DNA from: Pseudomonas spelaei
GTDB lineage: Bacteria > Pseudomonadota > Gammaproteobacteria > Pseudomonadales > Pseudomonadaceae
Length of the DNA stretch: 64,000 nucleotides
Assembly: GCF_009724245.1 (NCBI RefSeq)
Contig: NZ_WNNK01000001.1
Coordinates: forward strand, 248,001-312,000
Reading direction: 5' to 3'
The notes beneath the pieces were generated by a model that was not told the origin of the DNA, searched no databases, and worked only from the letters and a program-made list of their open reading frames with translations. Position numbers and translations under genes: made by a program. Positions 15,606-24,457 of this stretch are shown one piece after another. Each line of letters starts with the position of its first letter. Positions within the stretch are counted from its first letter, which is position 1.

Positions 15606-16931
15606 CTAGAGAAACGTCTCCCGCGCCAACCCGTGCCGCTGCATCTTTTCATTAAAGGTGCGCCTGGGCAGTTGCAACTCCGCCAGCACCGCCTTGATAT
15701 CGCCTTTGTGCCGGGTCAGTGCCGCTTTCAGGCAGTGGGCTTCAAAGGCTTCCTGCTGAGCCGCCAGTGACTGTCCAGCCTCGATGCCTTCCGGCTCCGG
15801 TTCGCCAAGCCCCAACACTTGTCGTTCGGCGACGTTGGCCAACTCACGCACATTGCCCGGCCAGTCGTGGCTGAGCAGTCGCCCCAGTTGCGGCCCGCTC
15901 AGTGGTGAAAAACTGCGGCCCAGGCGCTCGGCAGCACTCTGGGCAAAGTGTTCGAACAGCAGCGGAATATCTTCCCGGCGCTCGCGCAAGGGCGGTAAAT
16001 GCAGTTGTGCAACGTTCAGCCGATAGGCCAAGTCTTCGCGAAAGCGCCCGGCTCGTGCTTCGTCCAGGAGGTCTGGCTTGGTCGCGGCAATGATCCGCAA
16101 GTCCACCTTGATGCTCTGGTTGGAGCCCAGCCGCTCAAGCTTTTGCTCCTGCAACACCCGCAGCAACTTCACCTGCTGGGCCAGGGGCATGCTTTCGATT
16201 TCATCGAGAAACAACGTGCCGCCGTTGGCGTATTCCAGCTTGCCGATGCGTTTACCCTGGGCGCCGGTAAAGGCGCCGCTTTCATGGCCGAACAACTCGG
16301 CCTCGAACAACTGCTCGGGAATTGCTGCACAGTTCAATGCCACAAACGGTTTCTTTGCCCGAGGCCCGAAGTCATGCAGGCAACGTGCGACCAACTCCTT
16401 GCCGCTGCCAGTCTCGCCACGGATCAGCACGTTAACGGGCAACGTCGCGAGGTCCAGTACTTGCCGACGCAGGTTCTGCAAGCTGCGGGATACGCCGAGC
16501 AGACTGGCGTCCAACTGGGCCCGGTGGTCAGCCTGTTGATGCAGGCGACGGTTTTCCAGGACCAGTGCGCGCTTGTCCAGCGCCCGCCGCAGGCTGCTGA
16601 GCAGGGCCTCGGGACTGAAGGGTTTTTCCAGGAAGTCGTAGGCGCCGTCGCGCATGGCTTCCACCGCCATCGGCACATCGCCGTGACCCGTGAGCAGGAT
16701 CACCGGCAGGTCGGCATCGCGCCGTTGCACCTCGGCCAATAACTCCAGGCCACTGAGCCCCGGCATGCGCACATCGCTGAGAATCACCCCGGGGAAATCC
16801 CTGGGCAACTGCAGCAGGCATTCCTCGGCGCGGCTGAACAGCTGCACTTCGAAGCCCGACAAGCTCAGCCATTGCTCAACGGCCGTGCGGATGCTGGCTT
16901 CGTCATCGACCACAATCACCGCATTCAACAT
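15606..16931 (-). CDS. mifR: Sigma-54-dependent response regulator (MifR, DctD type)
   Basis: 441-residue activator. The receiver domain has the phospho-acceptor Asp near residue 53 in VILSDVRMPG. The AAA+ domain has Walker A GETGSGKE, the sigma-54 contact loop with GAFTGA, and LFLDEIESMPLAQQVKLLRVLQ. The C-terminal Fis-type helix-turn-helix reads LAELQLPRRTFNEKMQRHGL. The start overlaps the end of the kinase gene by seven bases (ATGTTGA). It lies just upstream of the permease, which carries a sigma-54 promoter. The symbol rests on this context and the family; DctD is the alternative. Confidence 0.85.
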   Translation of the reverse strand: MLNAVIVVDDEASIRTAVEQWLSLSGFEVQLFSRAEECLLQLPRDFPGVILSDVRMPGLSGLELLAEVQRRDADLPVILLTGHGDVPMAVEAMRDGAYDFLEKPFSPEALLSSLRRALDKRALVLENRRLHQQADHRAQLDASLLGVSRSLQNLRRQVLDLATLPVNVLIRGETGSGKELVARCLHDFGPRAKKPFVALNCAAIPEQLFEAELFGHESGAFTGAQGKRIGKLEYANGGTLFLDEIESMPLAQQVKLLRVLQEQKLERLGSNQSIKVDLRIIAATKPDLLDEARAGRFREDLAYRLNVAQLHLPPLRERREDIPLLFEHFAQSAAERLGRSFSPLSGPQLGRLLSHDWPGNVRELANVAERQVLGLGEPEPEGIEAGQSLAAQQEAFEAHCLKAALTRHKGDIKAVLAELQLPRRTFNEKMQRHGLARETFL

Positions 16932-18691
16932 AGGTCTGGTGTCTCCAGGGCGATGGGCAAGGTCAGGGTGAAGATCGCGCCGTCACCCTGGTTGGCGGCG
17001 CTCAGGCGGCCGCCCAGTTCGTGGACGATAGCGTAGGACACCGCCAGCCCCAAGCCGAGCCCGTCACCCACCGGTTTAGTGGTGAAGAACGGGTCAAACA
17101 CGTTATTGAGGTGATCTTCGGCAATGCCACCGCCGCTGTCGCTGACCGTCAGACGCCACAGTTGTTGATCGACGTGCAGACGAATTTCCAGGCGTTTGTG
17201 CGGTTTGTCGGCCATGGCATCCAGGGCATTACGCAGCAGGTTGATCAGCACTTGTTCCAGGCGAATCGCATCGCCGCGCACCCAGGCCGGGCGGGACAGG
17301 TCCAGCACTGTACCAATGGACTCGTCCCGCAGGCGGGCGTCGAGCAAGTGCAGGGACTGATCCACCACTGTTGCCAGGTCCAGACGTTCGCGCAGCCCGC
17401 TGGGGCTTTTACGGGCGAAGGTCTTGAGGTGGCCGGTCAGAGCGGCCATGCGGGTGAGCATGTCGTCCAGTGGGGTCAGTGCCTTGTAGGCGTCATCCAC
17501 CCGGCCGTGATCCAGCAGCAGCCTCAGCGTCGCCAGTTGCATGCGCTGGGCGGTCAGCGGTTGGTTGATTTCATGGGCCAGGGCGGCGGACATCTGTCCC
17601 AGCGCTGCGAGCTTGGCCGACTGCACCAGGCCATCCTGAGCGGTGCGCAGGTCGCGGGTGCGTTCTTCCACCAGTTGTTCAAGTTCTTCCCGGCTGCGCT
17701 GACGCAAACGAGCCAGGCGCCAACGCTGGGTCAGGAACAGCAGCAGGAACACCAGCGTCAGCCACAACCCCGCCGCGGCGAGGCCGGCATTGCGTTGTTC
17801 TTCGACCGCCAGTTGGGGCTTGCGTAACAGGTGCAGGGTCCAGCCTTCAGCTTTCAGCGGCAAGGACTCCCACAGGTAGTCGGTGCGGCCCTCAGGGCCA
17901 TCGACGCGCATCAGGTGGCTGTTGTCGTCAAAGCGCTGCAAGGCCTGGGTGTCCAGGGGCAACAGCTGTTTCTTGTCGTATTGCCGGGTGGCCTTGAGTT
18001 CGGCGTGGTCGCTGTCTGACAGAGGATGCAAGGCACGATAGCGCCAGCCTGGCTGATTGGCGATAAACACAATGCCCCGGGCATCGCTGACCAGCAGCAG
18101 ATCATTGCCCTGCGCCCACTCGCGCTCCAGCTCTGGAAATTCCAGCTTGACCACCATGGCACCGAGGAACTGCTGGTGTTCATCCAGGACTGCGCTTGAG
18201 AGGAAGTAACCCGGAATGCCGGTGGTTACCCCCACCGCGTAAAAGCGCCCAGTGCCCTGGATCAGTGTTTGGCTGAAATACGGGCGAAACGCGTAGTTAT
18301 GCCCGACATAACTGCTGGGCAAATTCCAGTTGCTGGCGGCCACGGCCAGACCGGTGCGGTCCATCAATTCCAGGGTAGACGACTGGGCTGCGCCGTTGAT
18401 GCGCTCCAGCTTACGGTTGAGCAGGTCCTGGGTCGCGGCGTCCAGCGGGCCTTTCAAGGCGCTGATCATTTCCGAGTCCAGGGCCAGCACGGCGGGCAGG
18501 GCGCGGTAACGTTCGATCAGGGTGTGCAGGGAGTTGCCGTACAGCCCAAGCTGTTGATTGGCGCGGGCTGCGTCATCCACCAGGGACTGGCGTTCGGCGT
18601 GACGCATGGCCAGGCCGGCAGCGAGTACGGCGCCGGCCACGATCAACAGGGTGTAGAGGGTCAAACGCAATGGGCGGGGAATCGCGATCAT
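16925..18691 (-). CDS. mifS: Sensor histidine kinase (MifS, DctB type)
   Basis: Membrane kinase of about 588 residues. An N-terminal transmembrane helix (LYTLLIVAGAVLAAGLAM) is followed by a large periplasmic double-PAS/Cache region with YVGHNYAFRPYFSQ and GRFYAVGVTTGIPGYFLSS, as in C4-dicarboxylate sensors. A second helix (GLWLTLVFLLLFL), a coiled coil, the H-box ALAHEINQPLTAQRMQ and the ATP-binding motifs LINLLRNALDAM, DSGGGI and GLGLGLAVSY follow. I prefer the ATG at 18691; earlier Met codons at 18733 and 18760 run into the fumA terminator. No good ribosome site is visible for any of them, so the start is uncertain. Confidence 0.82.
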   Translation of the reverse strand: MIAIPRPLRLTLYTLLIVAGAVLAAGLAMRHAERQSLVDDAARANQQLGLYGNSLHTLIERYRALPAVLALDSEMISALKGPLDAATQDLLNRKLERINGAAQSSTLELMDRTGLAVAASNWNLPSSYVGHNYAFRPYFSQTLIQGTGRFYAVGVTTGIPGYFLSSAVLDEHQQFLGAMVVKLEFPELEREWAQGNDLLLVSDARGIVFIANQPGWRYRALHPLSDSDHAELKATRQYDKKQLLPLDTQALQRFDDNSHLMRVDGPEGRTDYLWESLPLKAEGWTLHLLRKPQLAVEEQRNAGLAAAGLWLTLVFLLLFLTQRWRLARLRQRSREELEQLVEERTRDLRTAQDGLVQSAKLAALGQMSAALAHEINQPLTAQRMQLATLRLLLDHGRVDDAYKALTPLDDMLTRMAALTGHLKTFARKSPSGLRERLDLATVVDQSLHLLDARLRDESIGTVLDLSRPAWVRGDAIRLEQVLINLLRNALDAMADKPHKRLEIRLHVDQQLWRLTVSDSGGGIAEDHLNNVFDPFFTTKPVGDGLGLGLAVSYAIVHELGGRLSAANQGDGAIFTLTLPIALETPDLC

Positions 18692-18740
18692 GTGCAGATG
18701 AACGGGGGCAATTAGGGGCGAGCACCATAGCATGTGCAAT

Positions 18741-18779
18741 AAAAAAGGCGACCGGGGCATGTTGCCTCGATCGCCTTTT
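18741..18779 (-). terminator. Rho-independent terminator of fumA
   Basis: On the minus strand AAAAGGCGATCGAGGCA is followed by the loop ACA and TGCCCCGGTCGCC, then a run of T. The stem has about 13 pairs with two mismatches. It begins about 20 bases after the fumarase stop codon. Confidence 0.85.
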
Positions 18780-18797
18780 ATCCTTGCGGGGAAATGC

Positions 18798-20321
18798 TTA
18801 CTGCACTTCTACCGCCAGGCTCTCACTGATCTTTTTCTGCCAGATGGCAGGACCTGTGATGTGTACCGATTCACCCTTGCTGTCCACCGCAACGGTCACC
18901 GGCATGTCTTTCACGTCGAACTCGTAGATCGCTTCCATGCCCAGTTCGGCGAAAGCCACCACACGGGATTTCTTGATGGCCTGGGCCACCAGGTAAGCCG
19001 CGCCGCCAACAGCCATCAGGTAAACGGCCTTATGGTCCTTGATCGCTTCGATAGCGGTCGGGCCGCGCTCGGATTTGCCGATCATGCCCAACAAGCCGGT
19101 TTGCTCGAGGATCTGGCGGGTGAACTTGTCCATCCGCGTAGCCGTGGTTGGACCGGCCGGCCCGACGACTTCTTCGCGTACCGGATCAACCGGGCCGACG
19201 TAGTAGATAAAGCGACCCTTGAGGTCCACCGGCAGGGTTTCGCCCTTGTTCAGCATCTCGACCATGCGCTTGTGCGCGGCGTCGCGACCGGTGAGCATCT
19301 TGCCGTTGAGCAATACGGTTTCGCCCGGCTTCCAGCTCTGCACGTCTTCCGGGGTCAGGGTGTCGAGGTTGACACGACGGGCCGACGGGCCGGCTTCCCA
19401 GACGATTTCCGGGTAGGCGTCCAGCGGTGGCGCCTCCAGCGAAGCCGGGCCGGAACCGTCGAGCACGAAGTGCGCGTGACGGGTGGCGGCGCAGTTCGGG
19501 ATCATGCACACCGGCAGCGAGGCTGCGTGGGTCGGGTAATCCATGATCTTCACGTCGAGCACGGTGGTCAGGCCACCCAGGCCCTGGGCGCCGATGCCCA
19601 GTTGGTTGACCTTCTCGAACAGCTCCAGGCGCATCTCTTCGATACGGTTGGACGGGCCACGCTTTTTCAGCTCGTGGATGTCGATGGATTCCATCAACAC
19701 TTCCTTGGCCATCACTGCGGCTTTCTCGGCAGTACCGCCGATGCCGATGCCCAGCATACCTGGTGGGCACCAGCCGGCGCCCATGGTCGGAACGGTTTTC
19801 AAAACCCAGTCGACGATCGAGTCGGACGGATTGAGCATGGCCATTTTCGACTTGTTCTCGGAGCCGCCGCCCTTGGCCGCCACGTCCACTTCCACAGTGT
19901 TACCCGGGACGATGGAGTAGTGGATCACCGCAGGGGTGTTGTCCTTGGTATTTTTGCGCGCGCCTGCCGGGTCGGCAAGGATCGAGGCCCGCAGGACGTT
20001 TTCCGGCAGGTTGTAAGCCTGGCGCACGCCTTGGTTGATCATGTCGTCCAGGCTCATGGTGGCGCCATCCCAGCGCACGTCCATACCTACACGTACAAAT
20101 ACGGTGACGATCCCGGTGTCCTGGCAGATCGGGCGGTGGCCGGTGGCACACATGCGCGAGTTGATCAGGATCTGTGCCATGGAGTCACGGGCCGCTGGCG
20201 ATTCTTCGCGCAGGTAGGCTTCGTGCATGGCCTGGATGAAGTCAACGGGGTGGTAGTAGGAAATGAACTGCAGGGCGTCGGCAACGCTCTGAATCAGGTC
20301 GTCTTGCTTGATCACGGTCAT
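18798..20321 (-). CDS. fumA: Class I (iron-sulfur) fumarate hydratase
   Basis: Converts fumarate and malate in the citric acid cycle. 507 residues with the alpha and beta parts in one chain, the E. coli FumA/FumB type and not the FumC type. Features: SRMCATGHRPICQDTGIV with cluster cysteines, GCPPGMLGIGIGGTAEKA-type glycine loop (preceded by GAGWC), and the beta part with GPAGPTTATRMDKF. The start is the ATG at 20321 with GAGGAGCG before it. Its upstream region contains an unusual set of interleaved inverted repeats. A terminator follows the gene. Confidence 0.95.
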   Translation of the reverse strand: MTVIKQDDLIQSVADALQFISYYHPVDFIQAMHEAYLREESPAARDSMAQILINSRMCATGHRPICQDTGIVTVFVRVGMDVRWDGATMSLDDMINQGVRQAYNLPENVLRASILADPAGARKNTKDNTPAVIHYSIVPGNTVEVDVAAKGGGSENKSKMAMLNPSDSIVDWVLKTVPTMGAGWCPPGMLGIGIGGTAEKAAVMAKEVLMESIDIHELKKRGPSNRIEEMRLELFEKVNQLGIGAQGLGGLTTVLDVKIMDYPTHAASLPVCMIPNCAATRHAHFVLDGSGPASLEAPPLDAYPEIVWEAGPSARRVNLDTLTPEDVQSWKPGETVLLNGKMLTGRDAAHKRMVEMLNKGETLPVDLKGRFIYYVGPVDPVREEVVGPAGPTTATRMDKFTRQILEQTGLLGMIGKSERGPTAIEAIKDHKAVYLMAVGGAAYLVAQAIKKSRVVAFAELGMEAIYEFDVKDMPVTVAVDSKGESVHITGPAIWQKKISESLAVEVQ

Positions 20322-20356
20322 GAGTCGCGCTCCTCTATAAGACGGGAACATTCAAT

Positions 20357-20479
20357 AAAGGTGTCTTCAGTAGGGTGTATCGGTCGGCTGAAGACACCTT
20401 TCCAAGGCACGCCGGGTGCTACTAGGCGCGACGCTAAAAAGGCGCGGCAGTATAACCCGGTGCGGTGGCCGATACACCC
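20357..20479 (-). promoter_or_regulatory. Structured region upstream of fumA with interleaved inverted repeats
   Basis: Three helices can be drawn. First, AAAGGTGTCTTCAG (20357-20370) pairs exactly with 20388-20401, a 14-bp stem with a 17-base loop. Second, the loop sequence GGGTGTATCGG (20373-20383) is the exact complement of 20469-20479, 85 bases away. Third, CCGGGT (20412-20417) pairs with ACCCGG (20455-20460). The second helix crosses the first, as in a pseudoknot. A TATACT at 20452-20457 (minus strand) might be a -10 box, in which case part of the structure would lie upstream of the transcript. Function unknown. Confidence 0.5.
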
Positions 20480-20542
20480 GACTATGGTCAAACTATCCTG
20501 GGCGTGGTCCCCTGTAGGCGCCTTTTTTGATCCGAGACCTTT

Positions 20543-21475
20543 ATGCCTGAACTCCACGTCGGTGAACGCCATTGGTCGGTACCCGCCGGCAGCAACCTGC
20601 TGGATGCCCTGAACCAGGCGGGTGTCGCCGTGCCCTACAGTTGCCGGGCGGGCAGTTGCCATGCCTGTCTGGTGCGTTGCCAGGGCGAGGTTCAGGACAA
20701 ACAGCCTGATGCCTTGAGCCCCGTGCAGCGTCAGGAAGGCTGGCGCCTGGCATGCCAGTGCCAGGTCACGGGCGATCTGCAGGTGGAAACCTTCGATCCG
20801 CGCACGGATGGCCTGGCTGCGCACGTACTGCGCGCCGACTGGTTGAACCCGACAGTGCTGCGTTTGCGTCTGCAACCGGAGCATAACCTGCGCTATCAGG
20901 CCGGGCAGCACTTAGTGTTGTGGGCGGGGAGGGTCGCGAGGCCGTACTCTCTGGCCAGCCTGCCCCAGGTCGACCCGTACCTGGAGTTTCACCTCGATTG
21001 CCGCCTGCCCGGCGAATTCAGCGATGCCGCCCGAAAGCTGAAGGTGGGCGATAGCCTGCGCCTGGGCGAGTTGCGCGGTGGCGCGTTGCACTACGACCCG
21101 GACTGGCAGGCCCGTCCGCTTTGGCTGTTGGGCGCAGGTACCGGCATGGCACCGTTGTGGGGTGTGCTGCGGGAGGCCTTGCGCCAGGATCATCAGGGCG
21201 CCATCCGGGTCATTCACCTGGCGCATGATGCCAACGGGCATTATTTGGCCGAGCCTTTGGCGGCGCTGGAGGCCAGCCATGCAAACCTTACCGTCGAGCT
21301 GTGGACGGCGGCGGAGTTGACTGAGGCTTTGGCGCAACTGCGGCTTGTTTCAAGGCAAACACTGGCTTTACTCTGCGGGCACCCTGCCAGTGTCGAAGCT
21401 TTTTCAAAGCGCCTGTTCCTGGCGGGACTGCCGCGCAATCAACTGCTGGCCGACGTCTTCCTGCCCCGTGGTTGA
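20543..21475 (+). CDS. Ferredoxin-NAD(P)H reductase with N-terminal 2Fe-2S plant-type ferredoxin domain
   Basis: 310-residue electron-transfer flavoprotein. The ferredoxin domain (about residues 1-85) has cluster cysteines C34, C39 and C42 in YSCRAGSCHACL and the fourth at C71 or C73 in GWRLACQC. The FNR domain follows, with the FAD motif RPYSLASLP and the NAD(P) motif LLGAGTGMAPLWGV. The layout is that of oxygenase reductases and CDP-glucoseen reductases, but no oxygenase lies nearby, so the partner is unknown. It is transcribed with the crotonase gene 30 bases downstream and divergent from fumA. Confidence 0.87.
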   Translation: MPELHVGERHWSVPAGSNLLDALNQAGVAVPYSCRAGSCHACLVRCQGEVQDKQPDALSPVQRQEGWRLACQCQVTGDLQVETFDPRTDGLAAHVLRADWLNPTVLRLRLQPEHNLRYQAGQHLVLWAGRVARPYSLASLPQVDPYLEFHLDCRLPGEFSDAARKLKVGDSLRLGELRGGALHYDPDWQARPLWLLGAGTGMAPLWGVLREALRQDHQGAIRVIHLAHDANGHYLAEPLAALEASHANLTVELWTAAELTEALAQLRLVSRQTLALLCGHPASVEAFSKRLFLAGLPRNQLLADVFLPRG

Positions 21476-21505
21476 GCGCTGAATTTTCCAGCCTCGAGAT
21501 TTGCC

Positions 21506-22255
21506 ATGACCGACGCCATCCTGCTGCAACGCGAACGCGGGCTGCTGATCCTGCAGCTTAATCGCCCGGACAAGAAAAACGCCCTGACCCGTGCCATGTA
21601 CAGTCAATTGGCCGAGGCGCTGGAGCAGGCTGACGCTGACGCCACCGTCAATGCTGTGTTGATCCAGGGCAGCCGTGAGTGCTTCACCGCCGGGAATGAC
21701 ATTGGTGACTTTCTTGAACAACCGCCGGCCGATCTCGACAGTCCGGTGTTTCATTTCATGCGCAGTTTGCTCAATTGCCGAAAGCCGGTGATTGCGGCGG
21801 TTGCGGGTGCAGCGGTGGGGATTGGTACGACGCTGCTGTTGCACTGTGATCTGGTGTACGTCAGCCGAGATGCTCGGTTGCGCATGCCGTTCGTCAACTT
21901 GGGGCTGTGCCCGGAGTTTGGCTCCAGTTTGATCCTGCCGCGATTGTTGGGGCATGCCAAGGCCGCGGAATTACTGCTGTTGGGCGAAGGGTTCAGTGGT
22001 GAGCAGGCGGCTATTTGGGGGATTGCCACTGAGGCGTTGGGTAGCGGTGAGGCGGCGTTGGCCAAGGCGCGGGAAGTCGCTGAGCGTTTTGAAACCCTGG
22101 CGCCTGGGGCGGTGCAGGTCAGCAAACATCTGATGAAAAGTGTGGATCGCGAGCAGTTGCGCCGGGTGATCGAGGAAGAGGGTGCCTTGTTTACCCAGCG
22201 GTTGAAGTCGCCGGAGGCGATTGCGGCGTTGTCGGGGTTTATCAGCAAGCGCTGA
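21506..22255 (+). CDS. Crotonase-family protein (enoyl-CoA hydratase/isomerase)
   Basis: 249-residue acyl-CoA enzyme of the crotonase fold, with NRPDKKNALTRAMY, AGNDIGDFLE, the oxyanion-hole segment AAVAGAAVGIGTT and HCDLVYVS. By eye, neither of the two hydratase Glu positions is Glu: the segment GIGTTLLL replaces GGGCEL, and MPFVNLGL replaces the QPEILLG-like segment. A Glu at about 137 in LCPEFGSS instead matches the catalytic Glu of delta3-delta2-enoyl-CoA isomerases (PECI type). An isomerase is therefore more likely than a hydratase. Cotranscribed with the ferredoxin reductase gene. Confidence 0.85.
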   Translation: MTDAILLQRERGLLILQLNRPDKKNALTRAMYSQLAEALEQADADATVNAVLIQGSRECFTAGNDIGDFLEQPPADLDSPVFHFMRSLLNCRKPVIAAVAGAAVGIGTTLLLHCDLVYVSRDARLRMPFVNLGLCPEFGSSLILPRLLGHAKAAELLLLGEGFSGEQAAIWGIATEALGSGEAALAKAREVAERFETLAPGAVQVSKHLMKSVDREQLRRVIEEEGALFTQRLKSPEAIAALSGFISKR

Positions 22256-22277
22256 AGGTGTGTTGATTGGGCTGGCG

Positions 22278-22370
22278 CCATCGCGGGTAAGCCCGGCTCC
22301 CACATTTGACCGTATTTCTTCAGGATGTACGCGGTTAAATGTGGGAGCGGGCTTGCCCGCGAAGAGGCCA
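22278..22370. repeat. Paired REP element
   Basis: CCATCGCGGGTAAGCCCGGC at the left and GTGGGAGCGGGCTTGCCCGC at the right are inverted arms with several mismatches; the right arm ends GCGAAGAGGCC, like the copy at 44733. It sits between the convergent crotonase and pyruvate kinase genes, before the pyk terminator. Confidence 0.78.
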
Positions 22371-22401
22371 GTGAGGCCAATACAAAAGCCAATCTGAAAT
22401 G

Positions 22402-22440
22402 CAAAAAGCCCCGCCATTCACATGGCAGGGCTTTTGTTTT
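22402..22440 (-). terminator. Rho-independent terminator of pyk
   Basis: Stem AAAAGCCCTGCCAT paired with ATGGCGGGGCTTTT (one G-T type mismatch) around GTGA on the minus strand, followed by TTTTGC. It begins about 16 bases after the pyruvate kinase stop. It may also act on the crotonase transcript from the other side, where TTTTGTTTTT follows the stem. Confidence 0.85.
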
Positions 22441-22455
22441 TCAGCAAGCGGTCAC

Positions 22456-23907
22456 TCAGACCATCTTGTCGCCAACGTGCAGGATCTTCATGCCGTTGGT
22501 GCCGCCGATGGTGTGGTAGCTGTCGCCCTTGGTCAGGATGACCCAGTCGCCTTTCTCCACAACGCCACGCTTGAGCAACTCGTCGATCGCAGCCTGGCTG
22601 ACTTGCTCAGGCGGCAGCGATGCCGGGTCGAACGGTACGGTGTAGACGCCACGGAACATGGCCGCGCGGGCCTGGGTTTCGCGGTGCGGGGAGAACGCGT
22701 AGATCGGGATCGAGGAGCGGATACGCGACATGATCAACGGCGTGTAGCCACTTTCGGTCAAGGCGATGATCGCTTTCACGCCCGGGAAGTGGTTGGCGGT
22801 GTACATGGCAGCCAGGGCGATGCTCTGGTCGCAGCTTTCGAACACCTTGCCGATGCGGTGGCTGGAGGTCTTGCTGGTCGGGTGCTTTTCAGCGCCGACG
22901 CAGATACGCGCCATGGCCTGGACGGCTTCCAGCGGGTACGGGCCAGCAGCACTTTCAGCCGAGAGCATCACGGCGTCGGTGTAGTCGAGCACGGCGTTGG
23001 CCACGTCGGACACTTCGGCGCGGGTCGGCATCGGGTTCTGGATCATCGACTCCATCATCTGGGTCGCCACGATCACCGCTTTGTTGTGACGGCGTGCGTG
23101 CAGGATGATCTTCTTCTGGATGCCGATCAGCTCGGCGTCACCGATTTCCACGCCCAGGTCGCCACGGGCAACCATTACAGCGTCGGAAGCCTTGATCAGG
23201 CCGTCGAGGGTTTCGTCGTCGGCCACGGCTTCGGCGCGTTCGATCTTCGCCACGAGCCAGGCGGTGCCGCCGGCTTCGTCGCGCAGCTTACGGGCGTATT
23301 CCATGTCGGCAGCGTCGCGCGGGAAGGACACGGCGAGGTAGTCCACTTCCATTTCGGCGGCGAGCTTGATGTCGGCCTTGTCTTTTTCAGTCAGGGCCGG
23401 CGCCGTCAGGCCACCGCCGCGACGGTTGATACCTTTGTGGTCGGACAGCGGGCCGCCGATGATCACGGTGCAGTTCAGCTCAGTAACGGTAGCGGTGTCG
23501 ACGCGCATGACCACGCGACCGTCGTCCAGCAGCAGTTCGTCGCCGACGCCGCAATCTTTCACCAGGTCCGGGTAGTCGATACCCACGACTTGCTGGTTGC
23601 CGTCGGTCAGCGAATGGCTGGTGGAGAAGGTGAACTTGTCACCGATCTTCAGCTCGATCCGCTTGTTGGCGAATTTGGCGATACGAATTTTCGGGCCTTG
23701 CAGATCACCCAGCAGTGCGACGAAGCGGCCATGCTTGGCGGCCAGGTCACGCACCAGTTTGGCGCGAGCCTTGTGCTCGTCCGGGGTGCCGTGGGAGAAG
23801 TTCAGACGGGCAACGTCCAAGCCAGCCAGAATCAGCTGTTCGAGGACTTCCGGCGAGTTACTGGCCGGGCCAAGGGTGGCGACGATTTTGGTACGACGGA
23901 CGGACAT
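22456..23907 (-). CDS. pyk: Pyruvate kinase
   Basis: Forms pyruvate and ATP from phosphoenolpyruvate. 483 residues, full length. Features: N-terminal RRTKIVATLGPAS, the active-site region MVARGDLGVEIG with the Lys of AKIERAEA, and the signature ATQMMESMIQNPMPTRAEVSD family segment. The C-terminal effector domain ends with the DSYHTIGGTNGMKI region. The ATG at 23907 has CAGGAG upstream. I cannot decide from sequence whether this is the AMP/sugar-phosphate-activated PykA type, but length and termini fit PykA of Pseudomonas. A terminator follows. Confidence 0.95.
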   Translation of the reverse strand: MSVRRTKIVATLGPASNSPEVLEQLILAGLDVARLNFSHGTPDEHKARAKLVRDLAAKHGRFVALLGDLQGPKIRIAKFANKRIELKIGDKFTFSTSHSLTDGNQQVVGIDYPDLVKDCGVGDELLLDDGRVVMRVDTATVTELNCTVIIGGPLSDHKGINRRGGGLTAPALTEKDKADIKLAAEMEVDYLAVSFPRDAADMEYARKLRDEAGGTAWLVAKIERAEAVADDETLDGLIKASDAVMVARGDLGVEIGDAELIGIQKKIILHARRHNKAVIVATQMMESMIQNPMPTRAEVSDVANAVLDYTDAVMLSAESAAGPYPLEAVQAMARICVGAEKHPTSKTSSHRIGKVFESCDQSIALAAMYTANHFPGVKAIIALTESGYTPLIMSRIRSSIPIYAFSPHRETQARAAMFRGVYTVPFDPASLPPEQVSQAAIDELLKRGVVEKGDWVILTKGDSYHTIGGTNGMKILHVGDKMV

Positions 23908-24082
23908 GCACGGACTCCTGAGTTCAAGCGCTGAGGAAGGCTACTATGCTCTTTGGTTGTAGTCATTGTTCGTTTGCACTACTTAACGACGTTTCACTTG
24001 TTTTCAACGGTTTGGACAGGCGATCAACCTTGAAGATTTTTGCGCAGGGGTCGATACACTGCACAAGACAGGAGAACCCCCC

Positions 24083-24457
24083 ATGCGAATCGTGATCATT
24101 GCTGCCCTGGCCGTCAGTGTTGTCGGCTGTACCCGTTGGTCGATGGACCATCATTTGAACAATGCCTATCGCGCCTATGATGTCGGCGATTGTCAGCGGG
24201 TAACCCTTGAGTTGTCCCAGGTCGATCGTGAAAGTCGTTCCCGGCGCTACGTACAACCAGAGGTCTCGATGCTGCGCGGGCAATGCCTGGAGCGGCAGAA
24301 GCTGTTCGTCGATGCGGCGCAAACCTATCAGTTCATCATCAGCCAATACCCGGCCAGCGAGTATGCCTTCCGGGCGCGGGCGCGCCTGGATACCTTGCAG
24401 CAACTGGGGCATTACCCAGGCATCAGTGCCGCTCAACCGCGTCCGGCAGCGTTGTAA
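24083..24457 (+). CDS. Small lipoprotein with TPR-like helical repeats
   Basis: 124 residues. A signal peptide ends in a lipobox (VSVVGC, Cys near residue 17), so the mature protein is lipid-anchored. The helical part reads AYRAYDVGDCQRVTLELSQ and VDAAQTYQFIISQYPASEYAFRARARL, a TPR/Sel1-like hairpin as in assembly lipoproteins. The AGGAG before the ATG is clear. It precedes the PilZ gene on the same strand by 227 bases. No precise function can be read. Confidence 0.78.
   Translation: MRIVIIAALAVSVVGCTRWSMDHHLNNAYRAYDVGDCQRVTLELSQVDRESRSRRYVQPEVSMLRGQCLERQKLFVDAAQTYQFIISQYPASEYAFRARARLDTLQQLGHYPGISAAQPRPAAL

Noticed and set aside
22399..23934. Plus-strand open frame of about 511 codons opposite pyk
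   Set aside because: Shadow of pyruvate kinase codons. It also begins inside the pyk terminator hairpin.
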